From NCBI RefSeq assembly GCF_903893715.1, contig NZ_CAITNG010000024.1:1-64000 (forward strand): a DNA stretch of 64,000 nt. Direction: 5' to 3'. A program made the position numbers and the translations under genes. This document shows, in pieces, positions 42,603 through 51,209 of the stretch; the stretch's first letter is position 1, and every line of letters starts with the position of its first letter. The DNA is from an uncultured Mucilaginibacter sp. Its GTDB lineage: Bacteria > Bacteroidota > Bacteroidia > Sphingobacteriales > Sphingobacteriaceae. The notes beneath the pieces are model-generated. The model did no database searches. It was not told the origin of the DNA and worked only from the letters and a program-made list of their open reading frames with translations.

Positions 42603-44465
42603 ATGAACAAATTGACCTCGCTTGTGCTTTTCCTGCTTGTTTCGGCAGGGGCTTTCGCACAAAAACCCATTTTTTACGAAGTTTCTTTCCCGAACGCCGC
42701 GCACCACGAAGCGCAGATTGTGATGACCATACCTGATGCGCCGGCCGGGCCCATCAAAGTTCGTATGAGCCGTTCATCCGCCGGAAGGTACGCTACCCAC
42801 GAGTTTGGCAAAAACGTGTACAATGTAAAGGCATTCAATGTTGACAGTTCGGCCATCGAAATGAAACAGGTTGAAGGCGATGTTTGGGAAATAAGGGACC
42901 ACGGACCGGTAATAAAGGTAAGCTATACGCTATACGCCAACTGGACCGACGGCACTTATGCCGGTATCGACCTGAGCCATGCCCACCTCAATATGCCTGC
43001 TGCATTTATATGGGTACCCGGCCTGGAAAAACGTGCGGTAAAATTTGAATTTAACGACTTGGATAAATACGGCTGGAAAGTGGCCACTCAACTGGTACAC
43101 GATGGCGCCACTGTTTACAGTGCCCGCGATCTGCAATATATGATGGACAGCCCTACCGAACTTTCGGCTTTTAAAGAAAGCGACTGGACAGTGCTGAATA
43201 CTGATGGCAAGACCGAAAAGATACGCCTGACCACCCACTCGGATGATGACCAGTCGGTTATTGACGGTTATGCCAAAATGGTACAAAAGATGGTGCTGGA
43301 AGAAAAAGCTGTTTATGGTGAGCTACCCGCATATGATTATGACGAATACACCTTTTTGCAAGATGTTTATCCCACCAACTCGGGTGATGGTATGGAGCAC
43401 CGCAACTCTACCTGTATTGTTACCACCGGTGATAAAGTGGGCGGTAATGAAGTAAGGTTGTTAAGCACCTTCGCGCACGAATATTTCCATAGCTGGAATG
43501 TGAAACGAATCCGTCCGAAATCATTGGAGCCCTTCAACTTTGAGCATGCCGATATGAGCAGCGAACTTTGGTTTGCCGAAGGCTTTACCCAATACTACGG
43601 CGAAATGCTGCTGGTAAGGGCAGGCTTTCATACCGTTGGCGAGTATACCCGCACTTTGGGTGGCCTCGTTAACAGCGTACTTAATAGTCCGGGTGCGGCG
43701 CATTACTCACCTGTACAGGCCAGTAACTATGCTGTTTTTGCCGATGCCGGTGTATCTATCGACCCAACCAACCAGGCCAATATATTTACCTCGTATTACT
43801 TTTATGGCGGGGCAACAGCTTTGGCGCTCGACCTGCGTTTGCGCAGCGAGTTTAACCTCACGCTTGATGACTATATGCGACAGGTATGGCTCGATTATGG
43901 CAAACCATATATCCCTTACACCATCCCCGACCTGGAAAAATCGCTGGCAAAGGTTACCAAAAACAAAGTGTTTGCCGCCGATTTCTTTAAACGCTATATC
44001 TATGGTTTTGAGAAAAACAACTACAAAGACCTGTTGGCCAAAGCCGGACTTATTCTGCGCAAAGCACAACCGGGCAAAGCATGGGCAGGTTCGCAATTTA
44101 GTCAGCAAGGCCGTGGCCGCAACGGGCAGGCGCGGGCAAATGCTACCGCAGGTTTTGTCATATCGGCAAACACCATCATAGGTACCCCTATGTACAAAGC
44201 AGGTTTAGATGTGGGCGATGTTGTGCTAAAAGCCGATGGCAAAGACGTAGCGGATGCACAGGCCTTTGCCGATTTGGTTACCAGCAAAAACATTGGCGAT
44301 AAAATAGCTGTTACCTACAAAAACCGCAGCGGCGAACATCAAACCACGGTTACACTCGAAGAAAACCCCACACTTGAAATTGTATTGGCCGAAAGCGATG
44401 GTAAAACTTTAACGCCGGAGCAAACAACCTTCCGTAACAACTGGTTATCATCAAAAGTAAAATAA
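42603..44465 (+). CDS. M61-family metallopeptidase with PDZ domain
   Basis: A 620-aa exported peptidase with signal MNKLTSLVLFLLVSAGAFA. Zinc motif HEYFH (H292, E293, H296) is followed by SWNVKRIRP, the M61 HExxHxW form, with the third-ligand Glu in LWFAEGFTQYYGE. A PDZ domain occupies about 520-600 (IIGTPMYKAGLDVGDVVLKA). M61 (glycyl aminopeptidase-like) enzymes trim peptides in the periplasm. The ATG at 42603 is chosen for the signal peptide. The M28 peptidase starts 7 bp downstream, so the two exported proteases form an operon. Confidence 0.9.
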   Translation: MNKLTSLVLFLLVSAGAFAQKPIFYEVSFPNAAHHEAQIVMTIPDAPAGPIKVRMSRSSAGRYATHEFGKNVYNVKAFNVDSSAIEMKQVEGDVWEIRDHGPVIKVSYTLYANWTDGTYAGIDLSHAHLNMPAAFIWVPGLEKRAVKFEFNDLDKYGWKVATQLVHDGATVYSARDLQYMMDSPTELSAFKESDWTVLNTDGKTEKIRLTTHSDDDQSVIDGYAKMVQKMVLEEKAVYGELPAYDYDEYTFLQDVYPTNSGDGMEHRNSTCIVTTGDKVGGNEVRLLSTFAHEYFHSWNVKRIRPKSLEPFNFEHADMSSELWFAEGFTQYYGEMLLVRAGFHTVGEYTRTLGGLVNSVLNSPGAAHYSPVQASNYAVFADAGVSIDPTNQANIFTSYYFYGGATALALDLRLRSEFNLTLDDYMRQVWLDYGKPYIPYTIPDLEKSLAKVTKNKVFAADFFKRYIYGFEKNNYKDLLAKAGLILRKAQPGKAWAGSQFSQQGRGRNGQARANATAGFVISANTIIGTPMYKAGLDVGDVVLKADGKDVADAQAFADLVTSKNIGDKIAVTYKNRSGEHQTTVTLEENPTLEIVLAESDGKTLTPEQTTFRNNWLSSKVK

Positions 44466-44472
44466 CGAACGC

Positions 44473-45771
44473 ATGAAAAAGTACCTCCTGATATTATTTC
44501 CCGCGGTTTTTGCCATAGGTTGCGCTACCCAAAATGTAGATAAAAGCATCAAACAAAATGATGTGGAACGTATTATAAAAACCTTGAGCGCTGATGATAT
44601 GCAAGGCCGCGCCACATTTACGCCGGGTATTGAAAAAGCTGCAAAGTTTATTGAAAGCGAGTTTACCGATATCGGTTTGAAGCCATTACCCGGAAATGAC
44701 GGCTTCCGCCAGAATTTTACCATGGTACGTTCAAGGTCTGTCAAAATCTCGGCCAGTATCAATGGTCAAACCGTATCGCCCGATAGTTTGCTTGCGGTAA
44801 CGCCTATGCAATCGTTAGATTGGGCAAATAACAGCGATGTACAGGTGGTAACGATCACTCCCGATATGGATTTTACAAAACTGTACGTCAATTATACCAC
44901 CAGCGGCAAAAAAATGCTGGTGTTGGTCGACTCTAAATTCAGCGCCAGCCTTCGACGCATCATCGCGCGTGCCGGCAGGGGAACTACCAGCTTTGTTACC
45001 AGCAGCACGCAGGCTACGGTATTTGCTTTGGGACATTTTGGCGAAGTAAGCTCCTTTGCTGTGAAGTATGAAGGTATTTCTAAAGAACTTCCTCTGTTCA
45101 ATATCGCCGGGATGATACCGGGCACTTCGAAAAAAGATGAATTCGTGGTATTTTCTGGTCATTATGACCATCTGGGTATTATTAAACCTGTGAAGGGCGA
45201 CAGTATAGCCAACGGCGCGGATGATGATGCCTCGGGTACTACTGCTATGATATCGCTGGCCAAATACTACATGCACGGCCCAAAACCGGCACGTACCCTT
45301 ATTTTTGTCGCATTTACGGCGGAAGAAATAGGCGAGTATGGCTCAACCTATTTCGCCAAACACATGGATGCCGATAAAACCGTGGCCATGTTCAATATCG
45401 AGATGATAGGCAAACCATCCAAATTTGGGGAAAACTCGGCCTTTATCACAGGTTATGAGCGTTCTGACTTCGGGAAGATATTGCAGCGTAACCTGGCAGG
45501 TACAAAATTCAAGTTTTACCCGGACCCATATCCTTCTCAAAATCTTTTTTACCGAAGCGATAACGCATCCTTAGCCAAAGTAGGCGTACCGGCGCATACC
45601 ATATCAACCGACCAGATAGACATCGACAAACTATACCATACCGTTGGCGATGAGTTAAGCACATTGGACGTGGGCAATATCACCTCCACCATTCGCGCCA
45701 TCGCTTTAAGTTCGCGCAGTATTGTAAATGGCACAGATACCCCAACGCGCGTCGCAAAACTGGAGCAATAG
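44473..45771 (+). CDS. M28-family metallopeptidase, lipoprotein
   Basis: A 432-aa lipoprotein (C17 in AIGC) with an M28 di-zinc aminopeptidase domain. The metal ligands sit in VFSGHYDHLGI, ANGADDDASGTTAM and FTAEEIGEYGS, with further residues in FNIEMIG and near the C-terminal VPAHTISTDQ. A PA-like insert occupies about 90-210. It probably removes N-terminal residues from peptides in the periplasm. It is co-transcribed with the M61 gene and 21 bp before the ppnP gene. Confidence 0.9.
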   Translation: MKKYLLILFPAVFAIGCATQNVDKSIKQNDVERIIKTLSADDMQGRATFTPGIEKAAKFIESEFTDIGLKPLPGNDGFRQNFTMVRSRSVKISASINGQTVSPDSLLAVTPMQSLDWANNSDVQVVTITPDMDFTKLYVNYTTSGKKMLVLVDSKFSASLRRIIARAGRGTTSFVTSSTQATVFALGHFGEVSSFAVKYEGISKELPLFNIAGMIPGTSKKDEFVVFSGHYDHLGIIKPVKGDSIANGADDDASGTTAMISLAKYYMHGPKPARTLIFVAFTAEEIGEYGSTYFAKHMDADKTVAMFNIEMIGKPSKFGENSAFITGYERSDFGKILQRNLAGTKFKFYPDPYPSQNLFYRSDNASLAKVGVPAHTISTDQIDIDKLYHTVGDELSTLDVGNITSTIRAIALSSRSIVNGTDTPTRVAKLEQ

Positions 45772-45792
45772 CATCAAACCAATTAACATAAC

Positions 45793-46092
45793 ATGAGCAA
45801 TACCGAACAAACCATAAAACACAGCAGCTATTTTGATGGCCATGTACAAAGTCTGGCTTTAAATACCTCTCTCGGCCGCGCTACCGTAGGCGTAATATTG
45901 CTGGGCAATTACAAGTTTGGCACTAACACCCAGGAAACCATGGTAGTTGTTTCGGGTGTATTGAACGTAAAACTGCATGAAACTGACTGGAAACTATATC
46001 ATGCTCAGGAAAGTTTCATTGTACCATCGGGCGAAACTTTTTTTGTTTCGTGCGAGGAAGATGTAGCCTATATCTGCTATTACGCGGATTAG
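45793..46092 (+). CDS. ppnP: Pyrimidine/purine nucleoside phosphorylase (PpnP)
   Basis: A 99-aa single-cupin protein of the PpnP (YaiE, DUF1255) family, which cleaves several nucleosides with phosphate to a free base and ribose-1-phosphate. The core strands GRATVGVILLGNYKFGTNTQ (about 28-47), ETMVVVSGVLNVKL and FIVPSGETFFVSCEEDVAYICYY match the family, and the length is typical. It follows the M28 gene by 21 bp but is functionally distinct. Confidence 0.9.
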   Translation: MSNTEQTIKHSSYFDGHVQSLALNTSLGRATVGVILLGNYKFGTNTQETMVVVSGVLNVKLHETDWKLYHAQESFIVPSGETFFVSCEEDVAYICYYAD

Positions 46093-46180
46093 ACGGGAAC
46101 ACAATTTTGGGCCAAAAAATGCTATCAAGTTCCTCTATATCGTATCAATACTTTCAATAACAAAAGCTACCGGGATTGTC

Positions 46181-46188
46181 TATATTTG
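46181..46188 (+). promoter_or_regulatory. -7 box upstream of the peroxiredoxin gene
   Basis: TATATTTG is a perfect TAnnTTTG, 27 nt before the ATG. The predicted leader is about 23 nt. Confidence 0.55.
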
Positions 46189-46215
46189 TAACAAATCATA
46201 AAAAAACTTACAAAT

Positions 46216-46761
46216 ATGTTAACCATAGGACAAAAATTTCCTGCATTTAGCAAAACAGCTGTTGTCAGCATCGAAAAAGGTAAAGAGTTTGAAACATTGA
46301 CTTCAGATTATCTGACCAATGACGATAACGTTTGGACCGTAATGTTCTGGTGGCCAAAGGATTTTACCTTTGTATGCCCAACCGAAATTGCTGAGTTCAA
46401 CAAAGCCTTTGGCGAGTTCCGCGACCGCGATGCCCGTTTGATTGGCGCGTCAACAGACTCTGAATTTGTACACGCCGCCTGGAGAAGGGACCACGCCGAT
46501 CTGCGCGACCTGAAATTCCCGATGCTGGCCGATACTTCAAAATCATTAGCTGAAGATTTGGGTATTTTGGAGCCAACCGAAAAAATCGCTTACCGAGCTA
46601 CTTTTATTGTCGACCCACAAGGCATCATCCGCTGGGTATGTGTTAACGACCTGAGCGTTGGCCGTAATGTGAAAGAAGTTTTACGTGTACTTGATGGCTT
46701 ACAAACCGACGAACTTTGCCCTTGCAACTGGGAAAAAGGACAAGAAACACTGAACGTTTAA
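46216..46761 (+). CDS. Peroxiredoxin (AhpC/Prx family)
   Basis: A 181-aa thiol peroxidase. The peroxidatic cysteine is C54 in FTFVCPTEIAEF and the resolving cysteine lies in the C-terminal ELCPCNW (C168 or C170). It reduces hydroperoxides using an AhpD-type or other thiol donor. The AhpD-like gene follows by 83 bp, the typical AhpC-AhpD arrangement. The terminator-like hairpin between the two (46781-46816) may lower the downstream gene's expression. Confidence 0.92.
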   Translation: MLTIGQKFPAFSKTAVVSIEKGKEFETLTSDYLTNDDNVWTVMFWWPKDFTFVCPTEIAEFNKAFGEFRDRDARLIGASTDSEFVHAAWRRDHADLRDLKFPMLADTSKSLAEDLGILEPTEKIAYRATFIVDPQGIIRWVCVNDLSVGRNVKEVLRVLDGLQTDELCPCNWEKGQETLNV

Positions 46762-46780
46762 TCTTTGGAATAAATTACTT

Positions 46781-46816
46781 AAAAAGTCCCGATGCTTAGT
46801 TGTATCGGGCTTTTTT
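46781..46816 (+). terminator. Terminator between peroxiredoxin and ahpD-like genes
   Basis: AAAAAGTCCCGAT (46781-46793) pairs with ATCGGGCTTTTTT (46804-46816), giving a T-tailed hairpin with one bulge. Confidence 0.8.
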
Positions 46817-46844
46817 ATAGAAAATATCCCGCTAACTTAAAATA

Positions 46845-47429
46845 ATGAGCGAAACAACAGATATCATAACGGAATTATTACAAGGTGTTGGCTTAGAAGG
46901 CGATTACCGAACCGAGAGTTTAACACTATTAGAAAAAGGCGAATCGCGCTATGTGCGCGATTTGAAGCTGAACTTTACCAGTACGTTAACAAGTGAGCAT
47001 TTAAATGCTAAAGAATGCGCGTTGTTAGGTTTAGCCACAGCTATAAACAATAACAACAAACCCTTAACCGCGTTTTTTACCAAACACGCCGAAGCACAGG
47101 AAGCTACGGCCGAAGAAATTGCCGATGCTGTAGGCTGCGCCTCGCTGCTGGCATCAAACAATATATTTTACCGTTTCCGCCACTTTACACAGAAGGAAAA
47201 ATACACACAGATACCGGCCCGCATCCGCATGCAAATCATGATGAAGCCTGTTACCGGCAAAGAATTTTTTGAGCTGATGAGTTTAGCGGTATCGGCCATT
47301 AACGGTTGCGAAATGTGTGTAAACGCGCACGAAAACTCCCTCATCCAAATGGGTACCACCGAAGAACGCATTTTTGATGCTGTGCGCATCGCGTCGTTGG
47401 TAACGAGTATGGGGAAGGTGGTTTTTTAA
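46845..47429 (+). CDS. AhpD-like alkylhydroperoxidase (carboxymuconolactone decarboxylase fold)
   Basis: A 194-aa all-helical protein with the AhpD active site GCEMCVNAHE (C155, C158, H162) and an upstream acidic residue cluster. The two-domain length and ECALLGLATAINNNNKPL repeat element are typical of AhpD. It should recycle the neighbouring peroxiredoxin or act as a weak peroxidase itself. The 46845 ATG begins 28 bp after the preceding terminator, so it may have its own promoter (TAACTTAA at 46828-46835 is only a weak match). Confidence 0.88.
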   Translation: MSETTDIITELLQGVGLEGDYRTESLTLLEKGESRYVRDLKLNFTSTLTSEHLNAKECALLGLATAINNNNKPLTAFFTKHAEAQEATAEEIADAVGCASLLASNNIFYRFRHFTQKEKYTQIPARIRMQIMMKPVTGKEFFELMSLAVSAINGCEMCVNAHENSLIQMGTTEERIFDAVRIASLVTSMGKVVF

Positions 47430-47477
47430 TCCGCCAGCCCCTCTAAATCTCCCCCTGAAGGGGAGACTTAGAATAGA

Positions 47478-47522
47478 AAAAAGCAGAAAGCGCAACAGTT
47501 TTGATTGCGCTTTCTGCTTTTT
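47478..47522. terminator. Bidirectional terminator between ahpD-like and S8 peptidase genes
   Basis: Perfect 18-bp arms (47478-47495 and 47505-47522) with a 9-nt loop and A/T tails, between convergent genes. It is flanked on both sides by GC-rich CCCCTnnnGGGG strings (47431-47470, 47525-47562). Confidence 0.9.
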
Positions 47523-47562
47523 AAAGCTCTCCCTAACTGGGGAGGGTTTGGGTGGGGCTGAT

Positions 47563-49206
47563 TTATTTTAACTCCCCCTTCATCGTCGAAGCGATCATCA
47601 ACGCTTTATAAGCATTTACAATACCGCCTGTTTTTGACAGCGAAGTAAAATCCACCATTTTATCGGCAGTACCGGGCAATATCACTTTGCGCCCAATTAG
47701 GGGCTTTGCCGAGGCTAATATCACCTGTTTTAATTGGCGCGCACTTAGGTGCGGGTAGTACTCTAAAACCAAAGCCGCAATTCCTGCGGTTATAGGCGAA
47801 GCAAAGCTGGTGCCGTCGGCTGTGTTAAACTCGGCATCCTTGTCAATCGATGTTACTTTTACACCGGGTGCAAATACGTCCACATTCTTTTTACCATAGT
47901 TGCTAAAGCTTGCCGGCAGCTTCTCGTCCAATTTTGCGGATGAAGCACCAACACAAATCACATTGCCTGCATCGGTACCGGAACCATCAGCAAAGGTATC
48001 ATTAGGATAGGTAGGCGTTTTGTCAACGTCCTGATTATCGTTGCCCGCTGCCATTACCAACAGTACATTTTTGGCGGCGGCATATTTAAAGGCGGCATCT
48101 ACCCAATCTTTATGTGGCGACAGCTTTTTGCCGAAACTCATATTGATTACCTGCGCGCCATGGTCAACCGCAAAACGGATGACATTGCTTATATCCTTAT
48201 CATATTCATCGCCGTTGGGCACCGCTTTGATGGCCATAATGCGCACGTTATCGGCCACTCCGTCAATTCCATAGCCGTTGCCGCGCTTGGCTCCTATCAA
48301 CCCGGCAACACCGGTACCATGCGAACAATCTTCATACTTTAATATATTATTGCCGTAATGCGGGTTGCTGTTATCATCGGGGTTATCGCCCACAATGTGC
48401 TTACGCGAATCAAGGTCGGGATTTATATCGTTATTGTCCTTGGTCAATTCCTCGCTTAGGTCGGCCAATACCTTAGTACTGTTGCTGCCGTCACCCTCTT
48501 GCTGAAATATCATGCTCCAGATATTTTTGCTTTGTGTAGTGGTATCGTTTGTCGATGTTATTTTATCCAGGTCTTTCTGTGTAAATGCCGCATCTGCCGT
48601 CAATTGCAGGGTTTTCTTTATTACACCGCTGGTAACTTCCAAAGCATTCATTATTGGCGAAAGTTGTTTCAGTTCATCGCTCGATTTGGCAATGGTCGAA
48701 TCGTGCACCGCTTTTACGGTGAGCCAATAAGCATACTCCTTTTTATTGGTTGCAGTGGCTTCGGTGGTATTCAGGTATTTGTCTTTTAATTTAAAATATT
48801 CGCGTATCTCCTCGGTGGTTTCGTTAAAATCGCATTTGCCATTCGGGCCGCCCAAAAAATTCCAGCCGTGCACATCGTCAACATAACCGTCGTGGTCATC
48901 GTCAATACCGTTTCCGGGAATCTCTTTCGGGTTGGTCCATAGGATGCCTTGCAGGTCAACCTGGGCGGTATCAATACCGCTATCGATGGTTGCTACCACA
49001 ACGGTTTTGCTTTTTTTACCCTTTAATAGTTGGTATGCCTGTTTTAGGCTGATGCCGTAATAACCGTCGGTTTTCAGGTCGAGCTGGTGCCAGTTTTTGG
49101 GCAATACGGGCTCAACTGTTTGGGGTGCCTGTGCCGATGCGGTCAGGCTGAATAGCAAAGCTCCGCACAACGCGAGGCCGCCTATTTTCTTAAATAAATT
49201 GATCAT
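47563..49206 (-). CDS. S8-family subtilisin-like serine peptidase
   Basis: A 547-aa exported protease with signal MINLFKKIGGLALCGALL (split) and cleavage near ASA-QA. The catalytic triad lies in VATIDSGIDTAQVD (Asp, about 75), DCSHGTGVAGLIGAKRG (His) and GTSFASPITAG (Ser, near 475). An insert of about 150 residues follows the Asp block. The ATG at 49206 is preferred to a TTG two codons upstream. No T9SS C-terminal domain is seen, so it is probably periplasmic or released by another route. Confidence 0.9.
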   Translation of the reverse strand: MINLFKKIGGLALCGALLFSLTASAQAPQTVEPVLPKNWHQLDLKTDGYYGISLKQAYQLLKGKKSKTVVVATIDSGIDTAQVDLQGILWTNPKEIPGNGIDDDHDGYVDDVHGWNFLGGPNGKCDFNETTEEIREYFKLKDKYLNTTEATATNKKEYAYWLTVKAVHDSTIAKSSDELKQLSPIMNALEVTSGVIKKTLQLTADAAFTQKDLDKITSTNDTTTQSKNIWSMIFQQEGDGSNSTKVLADLSEELTKDNNDINPDLDSRKHIVGDNPDDNSNPHYGNNILKYEDCSHGTGVAGLIGAKRGNGYGIDGVADNVRIMAIKAVPNGDEYDKDISNVIRFAVDHGAQVINMSFGKKLSPHKDWVDAAFKYAAAKNVLLVMAAGNDNQDVDKTPTYPNDTFADGSGTDAGNVICVGASSAKLDEKLPASFSNYGKKNVDVFAPGVKVTSIDKDAEFNTADGTSFASPITAGIAALVLEYYPHLSARQLKQVILASAKPLIGRKVILPGTADKMVDFTSLSKTGGIVNAYKALMIASTMKGELK

Positions 49207-49339
49207 CAACAAAAATTTGGCACAATATATTACAATTCAGCCTCACATAAAATTTTTGGTAGCCAAACAAATTACAAATTGTCCTATTTTACCTTTTAAC
49301 GACTATTTGCCGAGAAAAAACCATCTTATCAATAATGTG

Positions 49340-49347
49340 TACCTTTG
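49340..49347 (+). promoter_or_regulatory. -7 box preceding a hairpin in a gene-free gap
   Basis: TACCTTTG is a perfect TAnnTTTG. Applying the 4-nt spacing seen at leaderless genes, +1 would be 49352, the first base of the hairpin. Confidence 0.5.
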
Positions 49348-49351
49348 TACC

Positions 49352-49383
49352 GTTACGGTTTGGTGGTATACCAAACGCGTAAC
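49352..49383 (+). ncRNA. Candidate 5'-terminal hairpin of an untranslated RNA
   Basis: GTTACG plus GTTTGGT (49352-49364) pairs with ACCAAAC, a bulged G and CGTAAC (49370-49383): 13 base pairs around a 5-nt loop. It starts at the predicted +1 of the promoter at 49340. I do not recognise tmRNA, RNase P, SRP or 6S features. Confidence 0.35.
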
Positions 49384-49642
49384 CTATATCGTTTAATTAA
49401 AGAATTTGTCGCCTGTGCTAAACCGCCGGCTTTTAAATTGATGTAACAATTAAGATAATTTCAAAGGAGTGACCGTTTAAAACAGCCTGATGCCATTTAA
49501 AAAAAACAATTTTCTTTATCAATTTACAATCAGGTAGTTAGGCAGGTTTTTGTTAGACAGTGGGGATATGTTGAAAACTTAGTTTACCCCCCAAAAGTAT
49601 TTATGGCTAATTTAACATCAGTAAAAGTCTTCGCGTTTATAT

Positions 49643-49650
49643 TATATTTG
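49643..49650 (+). promoter_or_regulatory. -7 box upstream of the TPR gene
   Basis: TATATTTG is a perfect TAnnTTTG, 37 nt before the ATG. Confidence 0.55.
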
Positions 49651-49687
49651 ATAACAGGCTAAGCAGAAGTTCTGCAAAAACATTTGA

Positions 49688-51091
49688 ATGGAAGAAGAAT
49701 TTGAATTTGATTCTACAGAAGACCAGCAGTTTTCAGTAGAACGATACGAAGAGATGATCCGCAACCACGATCAGTACTTTTTTGATGCGCAGGCTTTTGA
49801 AAACATCATCGATTACTACATCGAAAAGAACGACCCGGTAAAGGCCCTCCAGGTTGTAGAATACGCTCGCGCCCAACACCCTTTCGCATCTGTTTTCCTT
49901 ATCAAGCAAGCACAGCTATACGTGGTTACCAACCGTATTGGCGATGCCTTTTCCGCGCTTGAGCGTGCAGAAACATTGGAAGCCAGCGATGCCGACATCT
50001 ACATCATCCGTGGTAATTTGTATGAGAGCATTGAGCGTTACCCCGAAGCTCTGGAAAATTACAACCGGGCGCTCGGTATGGCCGAAGAGACCGATGATAT
50101 TTTGCTGCACATTGCCTACGTGAATCAAAACATGGGCGATTACGAAACCGCCATCCATTACCTCAAGCTTTGCCTGGAGCAAAATATGGAAAACCAGGAC
50201 GCATTGTACGAACTGGCGTTTTGTTACGATGTAATGGATAATCAGCAGGAAAGCATTCAGTTTTATCAGCAATATATCGATAATGAGCCGTATAGCTATG
50301 CCGCATGGTACAACCTGGGCAACGCATTTACCAAAATGAGCCTGTTTGAAAAAGCGATTGACGCTTACGATTACGCCATTTTGATAAAAGACAGCTTTGC
50401 ATCGGCTTACTTTAACAAAGGCAACGCGCTGGTTAACCTCGAAAAATTTGCCGAGGCTATTGAAGTGTACCGCCAGACTTTTGAGTACGAGCAGCCTAAT
50501 GCCGATACCTATTGCGCCATAGGCGAATGTTACGAAAAGCTGGAGCAAATGGACGATGCACGCGCGTTCTACAAAAAATCGGTTAAAATGGACCCTAAGC
50601 TGGCCGATGCCTGGTTTGGTGTTGGTGTAACCCTCGATTTTGAAGAACGTTATTTTGAAGCCTTGCACTTTTACAAAAAAGCGCTCGATCTGGATATTGC
50701 CAATGCCGATTACTGGTTTGCCATAGCCGATGCCGAATACAAGCTGGGCCACTTGCCCGAAGCTGAATTGGCTTACGAAAAAGTGGTTGAACTTAACCCG
50801 CTCGATACCGATGCATGGTTAGACTATTCGTCCATTTTATACGAACAGAAAAAACTGGTTGAGGCCATCGAAATTATGGCTGTTGCGATAAAAAACAATC
50901 CCGATGCTGCGGAGTTATATTATCGTATGGTGGCGTACTTGTTTGCAAAGGGTGAATACAACGAATCTTTAGCTTGCTTAGAGCAAGCCCTGGGTACCGA
51001 CCCTGAGAAACACTTTATCTTGTTTGACTATCTGCCACAGCTACAGGAAAACAAAGTTATTATCGATATTATAAACCGTTACACAAAATAA
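49688..51091 (+). CDS. Tetratricopeptide-repeat protein
   Basis: A 467-aa cytosolic protein made of about 11 TPR units from residue 30 to the end, for example AWYNLGNAFTKMSLFEKAIDAYDYA, in which the W-LG-Y-A-Y-P consensus positions recur with 34-residue spacing. An acidic N-terminus (EEEFEFDSTEDQQFSVERYEE, split) precedes the repeats. No enzymatic domain is present. It acts as a protein scaffold of unknown partners. Two promoters lie upstream and a terminator follows at 51116. Confidence 0.9.
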   Translation: MEEEFEFDSTEDQQFSVERYEEMIRNHDQYFFDAQAFENIIDYYIEKNDPVKALQVVEYARAQHPFASVFLIKQAQLYVVTNRIGDAFSALERAETLEASDADIYIIRGNLYESIERYPEALENYNRALGMAEETDDILLHIAYVNQNMGDYETAIHYLKLCLEQNMENQDALYELAFCYDVMDNQQESIQFYQQYIDNEPYSYAAWYNLGNAFTKMSLFEKAIDAYDYAILIKDSFASAYFNKGNALVNLEKFAEAIEVYRQTFEYEQPNADTYCAIGECYEKLEQMDDARAFYKKSVKMDPKLADAWFGVGVTLDFEERYFEALHFYKKALDLDIANADYWFAIADAEYKLGHLPEAELAYEKVVELNPLDTDAWLDYSSILYEQKKLVEAIEIMAVAIKNNPDAAELYYRMVAYLFAKGEYNESLACLEQALGTDPEKHFILFDYLPQLQENKVIIDIINRYTK

Positions 51092-51115
51092 TTGTTCTAA
51101 ATAGCAAAATGATTG

Positions 51116-51145
51116 ATCCAAAACTTTTAAAGTTTTGGATTTTTT
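51116..51145 (+). terminator. Terminator after the TPR gene
   Basis: ATCCAAAACTTT (51116-51127) pairs with AAAGTTTTGGAT (51129-51140), followed by five T. Confidence 0.88.
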
Positions 51146-51209
51146 ATGAAATTTGAATACATTAAAACTTATGGTTATAGACTATAACAATACGATATAT
51201 CAAACACAC

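Larger units (their letters stand above)
49207..49687 (+). other. Gene-free gap (about 0.48 kb) with two -7 boxes and a hairpin
   Basis: No convincing coding frame is present; the longest starts give 15 to 19 codons. It contains the -7 box and hairpin at 49340-49383, a purine-rich AAAGGAG at 49462-49468 with no good frame after it, and the -7 box at 49643-49650 for the TPR gene. It could hold a long 5' leader or a small RNA. Confidence 0.5.

Noticed and set aside
49462-49468. AAAGGAG as a Shine-Dalgarno site for a hidden gene
   Set aside because: The following GTG frame stops after three codons and the next ATG frame is only 15 codons.
49603-49662. 19-codon frame upstream of the TPR gene as a leader peptide
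   Set aside because: It contains the -7 box at 49643, has no regulatory codon run, and its position fits chance.
49916-50752. 278-codon minus-strand frame opposite the TPR gene
   Set aside because: Repetitive acidic TPR codons leave the complementary frame open; the predicted protein is low-quality hydrophobic sequence with no motif.
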